Assembly (NCBI RefSeq): GCF_014595955.1
Contig: NZ_JABVCF010000004.1
Span: forward strand, 186,001-250,000
Length of the DNA stretch: 64,000 nucleotides
Reading direction: 5' to 3'
Source: Pseudaminobacter soli (ex Zhang et al. 2022)
GTDB taxonomy: Bacteria > Pseudomonadota > Alphaproteobacteria > Rhizobiales > Rhizobiaceae
The notes beneath the pieces were generated by a model that saw only the letters and a list, made by a program, of their open reading frames with translations, ran no database searches and was not told the DNA's origin. Below, piece after piece: positions 25,601 through 34,259 of the stretch. Position 1 is the first letter of the stretch. The number at the start of each line of letters is the position of its first letter. A program made the position numbers and the translations under genes.

Positions 25601-26385
25601 CTGATGTCACCGACACACAAACCCAGATTACGTTGAAGCCGACCTATGAGTGGAATGAGCCCGACGTGATCTACACGTGGGACTCTATCCCTGACGACGA
25701 ATGGCCGAACGACTCCAACATGGTGATCATCGGAGGCGAGGTCATCCTGTTCAAGAATGTCGTCGAACATGATGACGGATCGGCGACGATCTCGCACCTG
25801 ATCCGAGGATATCGCGGGACGACCAATGCAGCCTACACGCATAGGCCGGGCGAGAATTTCGTGCTGGTTACTGCGGACGCGATGCGCATCGCTGATGAGC
25901 CGGTCGCCAAGGTTGGGGAAGTTCGCAATTACTCGGTCCTGTCGTCGGCTCAGATGACGATCGAGACGCCGGCAAACCTGAACGCCGCGTCTCGTCGACC
26001 GTGGCCGGTTGGTGGCGTAAAGCGCACCAACAACGTAGTCGACGACACGATCACAGTGACGTGGAAGCGTTCGACCCGCTTCGGCGGCACGCTGATGAAC
26101 AGCACAGGCGCAGTCCCTCTCAATGAACAGGAAGAAGAATACGAAGTCTTCCTTCTGAAGGCTCCGTTCGACCCGAACACCTTCAACCCTGAAAATGCAG
26201 CCATGTATTGGCACGCATCCGGACCCATCTCGACTCAGTCGTACACCTTTACAAAGGCTGCGTTGGCGGCTGCGGGACTTACGCACAAGTCCGATGTGCA
26301 CGTCGTAATTTATCAGAACTCTCAGGCAGTCGGACGCGGCTTCGCACGCGGACTGTCACTCCGGTACTCGATGTTTGGAATTTGA
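22606..26385 (+). CDS. Tail hub / host-specificity protein (gp15/J-like)
   Basis: A 1,259-residue protein that begins directly after the peptidase stop. The N-terminus (GQLLGSAFAGKMLMFGASVG, then SYGRTIPKCYGTIKVTGNL) and the region around residues 670-760 (DIVEDVCLSVNIPKSRLDVE) match the hub family with the phage-tail_3 domain. Residues about 240-620 replace the usual TIM-barrel-like part by a beta-rich stretch of repeated short strands with GNLVFTTN, GVIHVMDAHG and RWIVPNSRTVYSWD, which looks like a beta-propeller. The C-terminal 300 residues contain fibronectin-like segments. It should form the tail tip cone and carry the fibres. Confidence 0.8.
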   Translation: MQLGVLFGGQLLGSAFAGKMLMFGASVGASLLMRRKQEPQGKLNEVRVSSSSYGRTIPKCYGTIKVTGNLFWATDFEEKKRYIGKKQSSKGASKGKAVEVYDYYANFAMALCEGPVGQVLRVWADNNLIYDRMNPLNPDIVGQGFTNRGQRDQKAQGGKKGGGESHGRFVFQFYNGSENQKPNGFMVSKQGAQNVPAFRGLAYLWFMKFKLGDFGNRIPTITAEISVRPEVTPHLRIFQNMEPKAKTSFRTIYNRIGSGRVVADPFYDPVRKMFYHEAIDSTGRYVIRGFNVDKVKETVRFSYQKPDDKPWLPQEQLSMYGDAITRNRFNYENIWQYCGVAGNGNLVFTTNLGPYPNHKAMIFVNPRSKAIEGVYGGTISTLFPPYGGGARFPVYHVSSQLTSHENVRANSTFIADQEGVIHVMDAHGTGFNVALPAGFNAPNSVQKVSAGVPGTNYGIIIREKGLYTQRGRVSTLLPRMMTVGSKSDDATPDLPEDQKEYPVQEPARFLFELPGWTSKRVDSVLFAGYCAAADAIAVLATTTGNANLEKGLYAALVHADQGAAAVDGTENIIYLKKITDNQFHYPEGNTHMPDYLSGPVYRWIVPNSRTVYSWDFVEGRGDVYSYGTKMPFYGDDITYQYYWSEYDAVLYFSEQYEEGRWILGQFQKYNQTGISLADIVEDVCLSVNIPKSRLDVEPLRSQGVRGYMIESTLQASQVLEELSSVYMFDVVESDNILKFKWRDTPSVVTIPQSKLGVVETDFGGENEYYQITRTQEIELPERCVVQYMNSKEDYEAGSEHAKRPLRPLPVMNSRESLDLTLNMALEPKEAKTMAQRILYAAWAERGLGEFALPRDYLWLDPSDVITIHLDNGEALSERITDIEIGANLQMEIKTVSQIEAVYSTVADVERRGGIIPSENTVAPNCVPGIFNLPYLFDGDANYEDGTFGYYWAALPYEAGFREGILVARNRDSSEVEGTAYVEALWGSITGMVPPPPVSTDVTDTQTQITLKPTYEWNEPDVIYTWDSIPDDEWPNDSNMVIIGGEVILFKNVVEHDDGSATISHLIRGYRGTTNAAYTHRPGENFVLVTADAMRIADEPVAKVGEVRNYSVLSSAQMTIETPANLNAASRRPWPVGGVKRTNNVVDDTITVTWKRSTRFGGTLMNSTGAVPLNEQEEEYEVFLLKAPFDPNTFNPENAAMYWHASGPISTQSYTFTKAALAAAGLTHKSDVHVVIYQNSQAVGRGFARGLSLRYSMFGI

Positions 26386-26387
26386 TC

Positions 26388-28016
26388 ATGGCGCTATCTC
26401 CTATCCTCGCGATCCCACTTTTGTCGGCCAACCAGTCGGCCAAGGAAGCTACCATCAATGACGCTATCAGCTTCCTTGAGCAGGCGAGTAACAGGGCGCG
26501 CGATCTCGACTTCGCGGCGGGCGACGTTGTGCTGCCGGTTCTGGACCTCCAGCGCTACTTCATGTTCCGGTGCAAGAACGTCACCGGTCTCCGCGCGCTG
26601 ACGATCCCGGCGACATCGAGGGTTTTCGTCGTCGACAATTCGACCGGGACCAACATGGTCAACGTCGTGCGCGGCGCGGCGACGCTACCGCTACCGACCG
26701 GAACGACGGCCGTGTTCTACGTCGACGGAAATTACCTCATCTACCTCTACTTCTCAGACAATGGCGGCACGATTCCTTTCACGAGCCTGTCGGACACGCC
26801 GGTCAACTACTCCGGCATGAAGGGCCGCTTCATGCGGGTCAAAGACACTGAGGACGGGGTCGAGTTCGCGCCGGCCGGCGCGTCGATCTCGAATTTCACT
26901 GACCTTTCCGACACGCCCGTCGACTATACCGGAAGCGCCGGCATGGCGGTTCGCGTCAACGCGGCGGGGACAGCCCTGACGTTCACCAATGAGAGCGGAA
27001 GTCTCCGCGACCTCAACGACGTGCCGGATTCTTACGCAGGGGCAGCACACCAATACCTCCGGATCAAGGCGGATGAGACCGGGATCGAATTTGTGCCGTC
27101 CGGCGATCTGATCTCCATGTTCAGAGACCTCACCGACACGCCAGTGACCTATGAAGGTTATGGTGGCTTTGTCGTGCGCGTGCGCGAAGATGAATCCGGT
27201 CTGGAGTTCGTGGCGGGCGGTGGAGGCATCACCGAGTTCACGGAACTGACAGACGCTCCGAACAGCTTCACCGGCTTTGAGGGGGCGTACCTGCGGGTCA
27301 AGAATGACGGAACTGGGATCGAGTTTGTCTACTCCGGCGACTCTCTGGAAGACTTCACCGATCTCGCGGACACGCCGGACACTTTGTCTGGGGCTGGCGG
27401 TATGGTCGTTCGGGTCAAGGAGGATGAATCCGGTCTGGAGTTTTACGGTCTGCCGACTGGAGGCGGAGGCGGCGCGGGGACCTTCCTCGAATTGGCCGAC
27501 ACGCCTGACAATTTCACAGACGCTGGTGGAAAGTCGGTCCGCGTCAAGGCGGATGCAACCGGTCTGGAGTTCTTTGACCAGCCGGCCAGCGGCGCGAAAA
27601 CCTTCCTCGGACTGACCGACACGCCGGCAGACTACAGCGGTCAGGCTGGCAAGACGGTCCGGGTCAACAGCGCAGCCGATGGTCTCGAATTTTATAATCC
27701 ATCGGGTCTGACGGTAACCACCAAGACGGCCAACTACACCCTCGCGCTGCCCGACGCCTCTGGATACGTCCGCATGAACGTGGTCGCGACAAACACCCTG
27801 ACCGTGCCGCCGAACTCGGTAGTAGCATTTCCAATCGGTACGGCGATCCCGATCCGCCAGATCGGAGCAGGCCAGACCACGGTCGTGGCTGGGACCGGCG
27901 TCGTCGTTAATACGTCCGAGACCCTGAAGCTGCGCAAGCAGCATTCCGGCGCGACCCTCATCAAGGTCGCTACTGATGTGTGGGACTTGGTTGGTGATGT
28001 GGAGTTGCTGCCGTGA
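26388..28016 (+). CDS. Tail fibre with eight short tandem repeats
   Basis: The ATG at 26388 is 2 bases after the hub stop; the longer frame is a shadow. The 542-residue protein has an N-terminal attachment part (SAKEATINDAISFLEQA, about residues 17-33), then eight tandem repeats of about 38-43 residues with the core DLxDTPxxYxGxxG and RVxxDExGLEF, and a C-terminal beta domain. This repeat is typical of trimeric phage fibre shafts. It starts the fibre gene group. Its stop overlaps the GTG start of the next gene. Confidence 0.75.
   Translation: MALSPILAIPLLSANQSAKEATINDAISFLEQASNRARDLDFAAGDVVLPVLDLQRYFMFRCKNVTGLRALTIPATSRVFVVDNSTGTNMVNVVRGAATLPLPTGTTAVFYVDGNYLIYLYFSDNGGTIPFTSLSDTPVNYSGMKGRFMRVKDTEDGVEFAPAGASISNFTDLSDTPVDYTGSAGMAVRVNAAGTALTFTNESGSLRDLNDVPDSYAGAAHQYLRIKADETGIEFVPSGDLISMFRDLTDTPVTYEGYGGFVVRVREDESGLEFVAGGGGITEFTELTDAPNSFTGFEGAYLRVKNDGTGIEFVYSGDSLEDFTDLADTPDTLSGAGGMVVRVKEDESGLEFYGLPTGGGGGAGTFLELADTPDNFTDAGGKSVRVKADATGLEFFDQPASGAKTFLGLTDTPADYSGQAGKTVRVNSAADGLEFYNPSGLTVTTKTANYTLALPDASGYVRMNVVATNTLTVPPNSVVAFPIGTAIPIRQIGAGQTTVVAGTGVVVNTSETLKLRKQHSGATLIKVATDVWDLVGDVELLP
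26779..27700 (+). repeat. Eight coding tandem repeats of the fibre shaft
   Basis: Eight in-frame repeats of roughly 115-130 bases encoding the DTPxxYxGxxG...GLEF unit. DNA copies are diverged, so recombination between them is likely to be old. Repeat borders are given to within about 10 bases. Confidence 0.7.
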
Positions 28017-29395
28017 TCCCTTATCCGATTCTGATGGGAGCCAGCGCGGCGGCAATCCTAGCCGCTGTCGCCGGCAAGGAAGCACCACCTGCTGGCGGGC
28101 CGCTGGGCATCTACGACCAGACCAGCGCAGTTTCTGACGTTGATGCTTCGACCATTGCCGTAGCGCGGCCGGAGCGCGTGGTGGCCGGTACGTTGATGGT
28201 GGCCTTTGTCGCCACTGGAGCGAGTATTTCCTCCGTCACCCCGCCATCCGGTTGGGAGGTAGTTGTCAACCGGAAGGACGGGCGCTCCTACGGCGGGTGC
28301 TTTTATCGATACGCCACTGGTTCTGAGCCGAACTACTACACTTTTACATGTACCGGAGCGGCACAAATTAATGCCGTAGTTTTTGCCATCGGCGGCGCTG
28401 CGCTGACTTCGCCGATCAACGCGTTCGGAACTAATGGGGCTCCAGCCAATAATCCTACTCACGTCGTCCCGAGCCTTACTACCACTGTTGACGGCTGTCT
28501 CGTTCTCAGCGCAGCGATCGCAGGCTGGTCCGGCGTAACCTACACCGATCCGGGCGGCGTCACGCGAATATTCTACCAGCGCCCTACTGGACCATCCGGT
28601 GGGCAGTCCAACGCTCTCGTGATATGCAAAGAGGAAAAGACGACAGCAGGCGCGACTGGTACGCGGACGTACACCCCTAGCGAAGCCACCGAGTTTACGG
28701 CCTTTGGCATTGCAATTGCCCCCGGTAATTCTCCCATCGGCCCGGCGAAGTCGTTTCTCACGCCAGTCGTCGGCGCGATTTCAACGCTCAATCAGAATAC
28801 GACCGGGACTACTGGCACCATCAATAAACCTGCTGGTGCTCAGGAAGGCGACCTTCTCGTGGCTCACATTAGCCTCGGGGTTTCCGCGACCGCTCTGGCT
28901 ACGCCGTCCGGCTGGACATTGATAGATCAAGGCATCTACGGTAGCGCGCGGTCGTTCCTTCTGTACAAGGTAGTGACGGCCTCGGAGCCGTCCAGCTATA
29001 CATTCACGTGGACTGGCACGACGCGGTGCTGCGCGGCCATCATGCAGGTGCTGAACGCCAACCCAAATAGGCCGATCCTACAGCACTCGCGCTATGGCGG
29101 ACCAACGAACTCTAACCCTTTCATAGTCGGCGTTGGCGCGATCAATGGTGACAACAGACTGGTCCTCGCGATGGTTGATGGAGGTTGGGGAGGGCAGTCC
29201 ATCACCACCGGGCCGTCTGGGTACACGAAGCTGTACGACTTCGCGACGGCAACTGCAGGTGGTGACGGCGTGACGGCAGCCGCCTTTTCGCGTGTGTATA
29301 ACAGCCCCGGTTTCGTCAACTCCCTGTCGATAGTACCTGTCACAGGACTCAACTACGCCGCCTTCAGTTTGGTCATTAACCCGAGAACGGAGTAG
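28013..29395 (+). CDS. Tail-associated protein with duplicated beta domain
   Basis: A 460-residue protein with a GTG start overlapping the fibre stop (GTGA). After a short hydrophobic start (ILMGASAAAILAAVAG) come two copies of one domain of about 200 residues. The pair SGWEVV / YRYATGSEPNYYTFT in copy 1 matches SGWTLI / YKVVTASEPSSYTFT in copy 2. This jelly-roll-like module is common in phage and bacterial surface proteins and is likely a receptor-binding or decoration part. Its receptor is unknown. Confidence 0.65.
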   Translation: MIPYPILMGASAAAILAAVAGKEAPPAGGPLGIYDQTSAVSDVDASTIAVARPERVVAGTLMVAFVATGASISSVTPPSGWEVVVNRKDGRSYGGCFYRYATGSEPNYYTFTCTGAAQINAVVFAIGGAALTSPINAFGTNGAPANNPTHVVPSLTTTVDGCLVLSAAIAGWSGVTYTDPGGVTRIFYQRPTGPSGGQSNALVICKEEKTTAGATGTRTYTPSEATEFTAFGIAIAPGNSPIGPAKSFLTPVVGAISTLNQNTTGTTGTINKPAGAQEGDLLVAHISLGVSATALATPSGWTLIDQGIYGSARSFLLYKVVTASEPSSYTFTWTGTTRCCAAIMQVLNANPNRPILQHSRYGGPTNSNPFIVGVGAINGDNRLVLAMVDGGWGGQSITTGPSGYTKLYDFATATAGGDGVTAAAFSRVYNSPGFVNSLSIVPVTGLNYAAFSLVINPRTE

Positions 29396-29452
29396 CCAGC
29401 ACTTTATCGGGGTGAGCCACTGAGGATTTTTCGGGACTTTTCAGGCGATATG

Positions 29453-29494
29453 TGTCAAGATTTGCTTGACATATATCGACTGATTTTCTTTACA
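29453..29494 (+). promoter_or_regulatory. Late promoter/operator P5, upstream of lysis genes
   Basis: Palindrome TGTCAAG-ATTTG-CTTGACA (29453-29471), extended on both sides to 12-base arms with one mismatch. -35 TTGACA (29466-29471), 17-bp spacer, -10 TTTACA (29489-29494). The start codon follows 13 bases later, so the leader would be very short. The GAGCCG block of P1-P4 is absent. Confidence 0.7.
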
Positions 29495-29507
29495 CGAAGA
29501 TTCCGCC

Positions 29508-30314
29508 ATGAACATCACTGGTCACAAACTCAGCGGGGTGCCGTACATCCCGGCACGCACGATCGGACGTGTGATCAATCCGACCTTCCTCGTCATGCAC
29601 TACACGGCAGGATACACGGCCGCGTCGGCGATCGGCACCTTCCGGAGCACGGAGATCGCCGCCCATCTGGTGATCGATCGTGACGGCAAGGTGACGCAGA
29701 TGGTGCCATTCAACTGTCGCGCCAACCACGCAGGGCCGTCCAAATGGGCCGGCGTCGAGATGCTGAACAACCACTCGATCGGATTCGAGTTCGTCAACAT
29801 CGGATGGGCCAAGATGCGGGCGGATGGGCGTCTGGTGGATGCCTACGGAAAGGTTGTGCCTGAGGATCAGGCCAAAGAGTACATCGAGGCCCCGAACGAG
29901 CGCGTAGGTCCCGGCCGCATCTTCTGGTGCCCATACACGCCAGCCCAGATCGAGATCGGGATCGAGATCACCAAGGCGCTCCTCGATCGTTATCTGATCC
30001 GCGACATCGTCTCCCACGAGGAGATCGATACCCGTGGATGGAAGACGGACCCCGGCCCGGCATTCCCGATGAACCGCTTCACCGCGCTGATGCGCGGCGT
30101 ATCCGACCCGATCAAGTCGCCGACGCCTAACGTCGTTGTAGTCGACACCGATGTTCTGAACGTCCGCTCCGGCCCCGGAACCGCTTACCCGATCGTGGGG
30201 CAGACGAAGCGCGGCTCCAGACTCGGTGTGATCTCAGTTCAGGACGACTGGACGAACGTCCATACCCTCAACGGAAACGCGTGGGTTTCCTCTCGCCTCG
30301 TGAAAGCTGCCTGA
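29508..30314 (+). CDS. Endolysin: N-acetylmuramoyl-L-alanine amidase with SH3 domain
   Basis: A 268-residue enzyme. Residues about 22-165 form an amidase_2/PGRP domain with the zinc ligands in VMHYTAG and SHEEIDTRG and the motif AAHLVIDRDG. Residues about 200-268 form an SH3-like domain (DVLNVRSGPGTAYPIVG). It cuts the bond between muramic acid and the stem peptide at the end of the lytic cycle. There is no signal peptide, so it depends on the holin encoded next. Its own promoter P5 precedes it. Confidence 0.9.
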   Translation: MNITGHKLSGVPYIPARTIGRVINPTFLVMHYTAGYTAASAIGTFRSTEIAAHLVIDRDGKVTQMVPFNCRANHAGPSKWAGVEMLNNHSIGFEFVNIGWAKMRADGRLVDAYGKVVPEDQAKEYIEAPNERVGPGRIFWCPYTPAQIEIGIEITKALLDRYLIRDIVSHEEIDTRGWKTDPGPAFPMNRFTALMRGVSDPIKSPTPNVVVVDTDVLNVRSGPGTAYPIVGQTKRGSRLGVISVQDDWTNVHTLNGNAWVSSRLVKAA

Positions 30315-30607
30315 TGGAAAACGACCCTAAGGACATCGTGAATCGCACCCGGCGAGCCCTATTCGTGTTCATCACGGTCGCATTCTGCCTGACCGTGGTG
30401 ACGGTTATGGGCTTCAATCCGGAACTGACTGGCAAGGTCAGCGAGGTCGTCGCGGACGGCCTGCTCTCGCTCGCAATGTTCCTGTCGATCTCCTACGTCG
30501 CCGGCTCGACAATCGATTACTCGGGCGTACTCGCCCGCTTCGCCCAGCCACGCAGAATGGCGCTTCCCACTTCTGAACCGGAAGAGTTCAAGGGAGGTGT
30601 GGGCTGA
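30314..30607 (+). CDS. Holin (candidate)
   Basis: A 97-residue membrane protein whose ATG overlaps the endolysin stop (TGATG). It has two hydrophobic segments (about residues 15-34, FVFITVAFCLTVVTVMG, and 50-68, LLSLAMFLSISYVAG) and a charged N-terminus. Size, topology and position behind the endolysin fit a class II-type holin. The family is not identified. Its stop overlaps the next gene. Confidence 0.65.
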   Translation: MENDPKDIVNRTRRALFVFITVAFCLTVVTVMGFNPELTGKVSEVVADGLLSLAMFLSISYVAGSTIDYSGVLARFAQPRRMALPTSEPEEFKGGVG

Positions 30608-32799
30608 TGGTCTCGTTTATGAACCCGATCGGCATTTCCCCGGTCTCGATCGCCCTTCCCAATCGCAGGAACTCGTCGGCCCCGCCGATCGTCATCGAGC
30701 CCACTGCTCCGATCAACACAGGCAAGCCGATGATCTCCGGCGAGCCACGCGAAGGCGTCACCCTCGTGGCGACGCGCGGCGTGTGGAGCACTGGAGGCGT
30801 AGGTATTTCGAGTTACGAGTATCAGTGGTTGCGCGAGGGAGAGCCGATCCAAGACGCAACCAGTGAGACCTACACACTCACAGCCGACGACAATTACAAC
30901 GCACTCTCCGTCGAAGTAATCGCTCGAAATGCCCTCGGCTTGGGCATCGCCGAGAGCGATCCAACAGGCCGTGTAGCGCCGGCTCCGCATGCGCCAGTCA
31001 ATACTGAACTGCCCACGATCACAGGTATCGCTCGATCTCAGGAAGTGCTTGCGGCGAACTCCAACGGTCAGTGGACAGGTAACGGAGACGAGCTACTGGA
31101 TTTCAATTACCAGTGGCTCACCGATGGCGTCGCTATGCCGGGCAAAACCGGAACCACGATTCTCCTCACCGACAACGAGGTCGGAAAGCGTATCAGCCTG
31201 CGCGTCACCGCAATCAACTCGGTCGGCGCTACAGTCGTGGAAAGTCTCCAGACTGCGGCCGTGATCGCAGCGCAGTTCCAGCCAGCCATCGTAAGCCGAC
31301 CGACGATCACAGGCGTCGCGCGCTCCTCCTACACGCTGACCGTATCGACCGGTACATGGAATAATGGTGGGTCTCCGATCCACACCTACACCTATCAGTG
31401 GTTCGCTGACGACGTAGCGATCGCTGGGGCGACCACCAACACGTTCACGATCACGGACGCTGAGCTTGGAAAGAGAATCCGAGCCGAAGTGACGGCAATC
31501 AACGCGGTCGGCAGCATCACGGCTACAACGGTGCCAACAGCGGTTGTCGCTGAAGCCGTCTTGCCTCCGTCTGTCATCACGGCTCCGAGGATCACCGGCA
31601 CCGCGCGTCAGTACGAGACGCTGACCGTTTCTGATGGCGAGTGGAACGCGAACGATGGGACGATCTCCGGATACACTTACGAGTGGAAGCGCTCGGGAGT
31701 GGTGATCCCCGGTGAGACCGGCAACACCTACACCCTCACGGCGGACGATGTTGGCAAACGCATTCAGGCCTTCGTGACGGCCACGAACGAAGCGGGCTCG
31801 ACGACGCGTGCAACGTCACAGACATCGACTGTTACGCTGCCTCTGAAGCCCGTCGCCATTACCAAGCCCGTCGTCTCGGGAACGGTGGCCGTGGGCGAAG
31901 TCCTTACCACCACGGATGGTGTGTGGAACGACAACGGCAACCCAATTACGGCTATCATCTATCAGTGGCGTGCCGGTAGTACGAACATCGCCGGAGCGAC
32001 CAACAACACATACACGGTTCAGTCTTCGGACATTGGTAAGCGCCTCAGCGCCACTGTCACAGCGATCAACGAAGGTGGAGGGACTTCCTCCATAACGGAT
32101 CAGACGATCATCGTCCCCGTGCCTCCGGAAGCGCCAACGGTCATCACCAATCCCGTCATCACCGGACTGGCTAAGGGTGGGGTACTGTTGACGGCTTCCA
32201 CCGGCACGTGGAATGTAAATGGCTCCCCGATCACGGAATACCTCTTCCAGTGGTACGCGGGCGGTCTGGAGATCGCAGGGGCTACGGCGGCAAACTTCAC
32301 ACCAGACGACAACCACGCCGGATCGGTCATCACAGTCGGCGTCCGGGCGATCAATGCCTTGGGAACTTCCGAGGAAGCGCGCAGCGCCGGCACTGCCCCG
32401 GTACGTCCGACCGTTGAACCTCCTACGAACAGGACACTGCCATTTATCACCCCGACCAACGCGTCTCCGGACAGCCTGCTTGATGCAGATTCTGGAAATT
32501 GGGACGGCAATGGTGAAGACCCTGTCTTCTCCTATCAGTGGTGGAAGGACGGTGTCGAAATCCCCGGTGCGAGCGCGATAACGCATCAGCTTACCGAGGA
32601 CGACATCGGAGCGTTCTTCCACGTCGTGGTGACGGCAACCAACTCGGCAGGCTCCAAGTCGGCAAACTCCAGTCAGATCGGTCCGGTCACGTCGTCGATC
32701 TCGTCGAATCTGGTGCTCGACTACCGAGTTTATGATCTCGCCGGGATGCCCAAGGTGAACGTGTCCCTTCCACTGGATTACGAAATTCTCGCAGTTTGA
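30607..32799 (+). CDS. Large protein of seven Ig-like repeats
   Basis: A 730-residue protein built of seven repeats of about 90 residues with the core YQWxxDGxxIxGAT, TYTLTxxDxGKRI and VTAxNxxGS, an Ig-like fold frequent in bacterial surface proteins and phage fibres. A short unrelated C-terminal part (NLVLDYRVYDLAGMPKVNVS) closes it. There is no signal peptide. It starts on an ATG overlapping the holin stop. It is likely a side fibre or capsid/tail decoration; the Ig fold can bind cell-surface glycans weakly. It is placed between lysis genes, unlike the main fibre genes upstream. Confidence 0.65.
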   Translation: MVSFMNPIGISPVSIALPNRRNSSAPPIVIEPTAPINTGKPMISGEPREGVTLVATRGVWSTGGVGISSYEYQWLREGEPIQDATSETYTLTADDNYNALSVEVIARNALGLGIAESDPTGRVAPAPHAPVNTELPTITGIARSQEVLAANSNGQWTGNGDELLDFNYQWLTDGVAMPGKTGTTILLTDNEVGKRISLRVTAINSVGATVVESLQTAAVIAAQFQPAIVSRPTITGVARSSYTLTVSTGTWNNGGSPIHTYTYQWFADDVAIAGATTNTFTITDAELGKRIRAEVTAINAVGSITATTVPTAVVAEAVLPPSVITAPRITGTARQYETLTVSDGEWNANDGTISGYTYEWKRSGVVIPGETGNTYTLTADDVGKRIQAFVTATNEAGSTTRATSQTSTVTLPLKPVAITKPVVSGTVAVGEVLTTTDGVWNDNGNPITAIIYQWRAGSTNIAGATNNTYTVQSSDIGKRLSATVTAINEGGGTSSITDQTIIVPVPPEAPTVITNPVITGLAKGGVLLTASTGTWNVNGSPITEYLFQWYAGGLEIAGATAANFTPDDNHAGSVITVGVRAINALGTSEEARSAGTAPVRPTVEPPTNRTLPFITPTNASPDSLLDADSGNWDGNGEDPVFSYQWWKDGVEIPGASAITHQLTEDDIGAFFHVVVTATNSAGSKSANSSQIGPVTSSISSNLVLDYRVYDLAGMPKVNVSLPLDYEILAV

Positions 32800-32810
32800 C
32801 AGGTATATCA

Positions 32811-34241
32811 ATGGTAGCAGCAGCAGATGTGAAATGGCGGTTGTCGGGAGGGGTGGCTAACAACAACCCCCACGCCTCTTTGGGCGGCGAGATGTCCGCC
32901 GTCGATGTCACACCCGGAGTCCTGAACAACCTGTTCGACCCAGTTTCCTCTCCGGAAGCGCAAAACGGGAAGACGGAGTACCGCTGCGTCTATGTCCTGA
33001 ACAATCACGCGTCGGACACTTTGATCGACGTTCGCGCGTATATCCAAGCGCAGACACCGAATACCGGGACGACGATCGACATCGCACTTGCCCCTACCAG
33101 CGGCGCTGCTCCAACAGGAAGCGAAAACAGAACCCCGGCCGATCCTTCGGCAGGATTGCAGGCGACCGCAGGAAATCTCCAGAGCAATATGGTCTGGTAC
33201 TGCGTCGATTATGCACCGGAGCTTGGACTGTTCGTCGCCCTTTCACTCGGTGGCGGTACTTCCTCAGACGTGCGTGCGGCGACTTCTCCAGACGGACTGA
33301 ACTGGACCGCCGCAGGCGCGACCGCCGACATCACGAAAAACTGTAACTGGCGCGACATCTCTTGGTCGCCAAAACTTAAACTGTTTGCTGGTGTTGCGGA
33401 CTCTGGAACCACCCGTATTGCCATCAGCGCAGACGGCGTCTCTTGGGGCCAGCGCGTGACCAACTACATAGTCAAGGGCGTCAAATGGTTCCCGGAACTC
33501 GATGCCTTCCTCTACGTCCGCCTTGCCACAAACCATTTTGTCGGCGTTTCGCATGACGGCATGGACTGGTCCGTTGGTGTACAGTCCCCGGTCGCCTTGG
33601 GAGACAAAATTGGATTTGCCTATTCTCCGCCCCTCGGCCGCACCGTGATCTGCGGAGGAACCAGCATCATCCACTCGACCACTCCACTGGAAGGAGGGTG
33701 GGTGGCGGGCATCACCGTCCCCAGTGCAAATTTTAGCGGCGTTGCGTGGTCACCAAAGCTCGGAATGTTCATCGCATCAAATAGTGGGTCGGGAGGCAGC
33801 AAACTCTACAAGAGTGTGGACGGGATTAATTGGACACCATTGATTACATACGCTTTCCCTCCTGTACTCTACCACGCTAACTGGTCGGAAGGTCTAAGTG
33901 CATTTGTCGTCTGCGGGCTGAGCTTTGCTGCTATGTCTTTCGATGGTGTTGTTTGGACGGAGATCACCGTACCCGCATCCACAGGCTACCAGAGACTTCT
34001 TCCGGTCGGCACCAAGACCTATACGGTTGGTAACACAGGCACTGCCCGCAACTACGTCCTAGAGGCTCCGGAACTGGTTTTCAGTTCCCCGGCAGATGCC
34101 GAGAACGGTCTGGAGATCGGTGATCTCGGACCGGGGCAGCGGCGCGCCGTCTGGGTCCGGCGCACGGTTTCGCCCGGCGCGCCTGCGGTAGCCAACGACC
34201 CATTCACCCTCGCAATTCGCGGCTTCCCGCCGCTGGCCTAA
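32811..34241 (+). CDS. Beta-propeller-like fibre protein (BNR-type repeats)
   Basis: ATG 32811 is preferred to TTG 32796, with a weak AGG site 7 bases upstream. The 476 residues include about six repeats with the pattern (W/Y)SPxLxxFxA followed by SxDGxxW, as in BNR/sialidase-type propellers (SPDGLNWTAAG, SADGVSWGQ, SVDGINWTP). A C-terminal domain follows, with GLEIGDLGPGQRRAVWVRR. No catalytic sialidase residues can be asserted. It probably serves as a tail spike or receptor-binding propeller. Confidence 0.6.
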   Translation: MVAAADVKWRLSGGVANNNPHASLGGEMSAVDVTPGVLNNLFDPVSSPEAQNGKTEYRCVYVLNNHASDTLIDVRAYIQAQTPNTGTTIDIALAPTSGAAPTGSENRTPADPSAGLQATAGNLQSNMVWYCVDYAPELGLFVALSLGGGTSSDVRAATSPDGLNWTAAGATADITKNCNWRDISWSPKLKLFAGVADSGTTRIAISADGVSWGQRVTNYIVKGVKWFPELDAFLYVRLATNHFVGVSHDGMDWSVGVQSPVALGDKIGFAYSPPLGRTVICGGTSIIHSTTPLEGGWVAGITVPSANFSGVAWSPKLGMFIASNSGSGGSKLYKSVDGINWTPLITYAFPPVLYHANWSEGLSAFVVCGLSFAAMSFDGVVWTEITVPASTGYQRLLPVGTKTYTVGNTGTARNYVLEAPELVFSSPADAENGLEIGDLGPGQRRAVWVRRTVSPGAPAVANDPFTLAIRGFPPLA

Positions 34242-34259
34242 TCCAAAGGAGAACCATCC

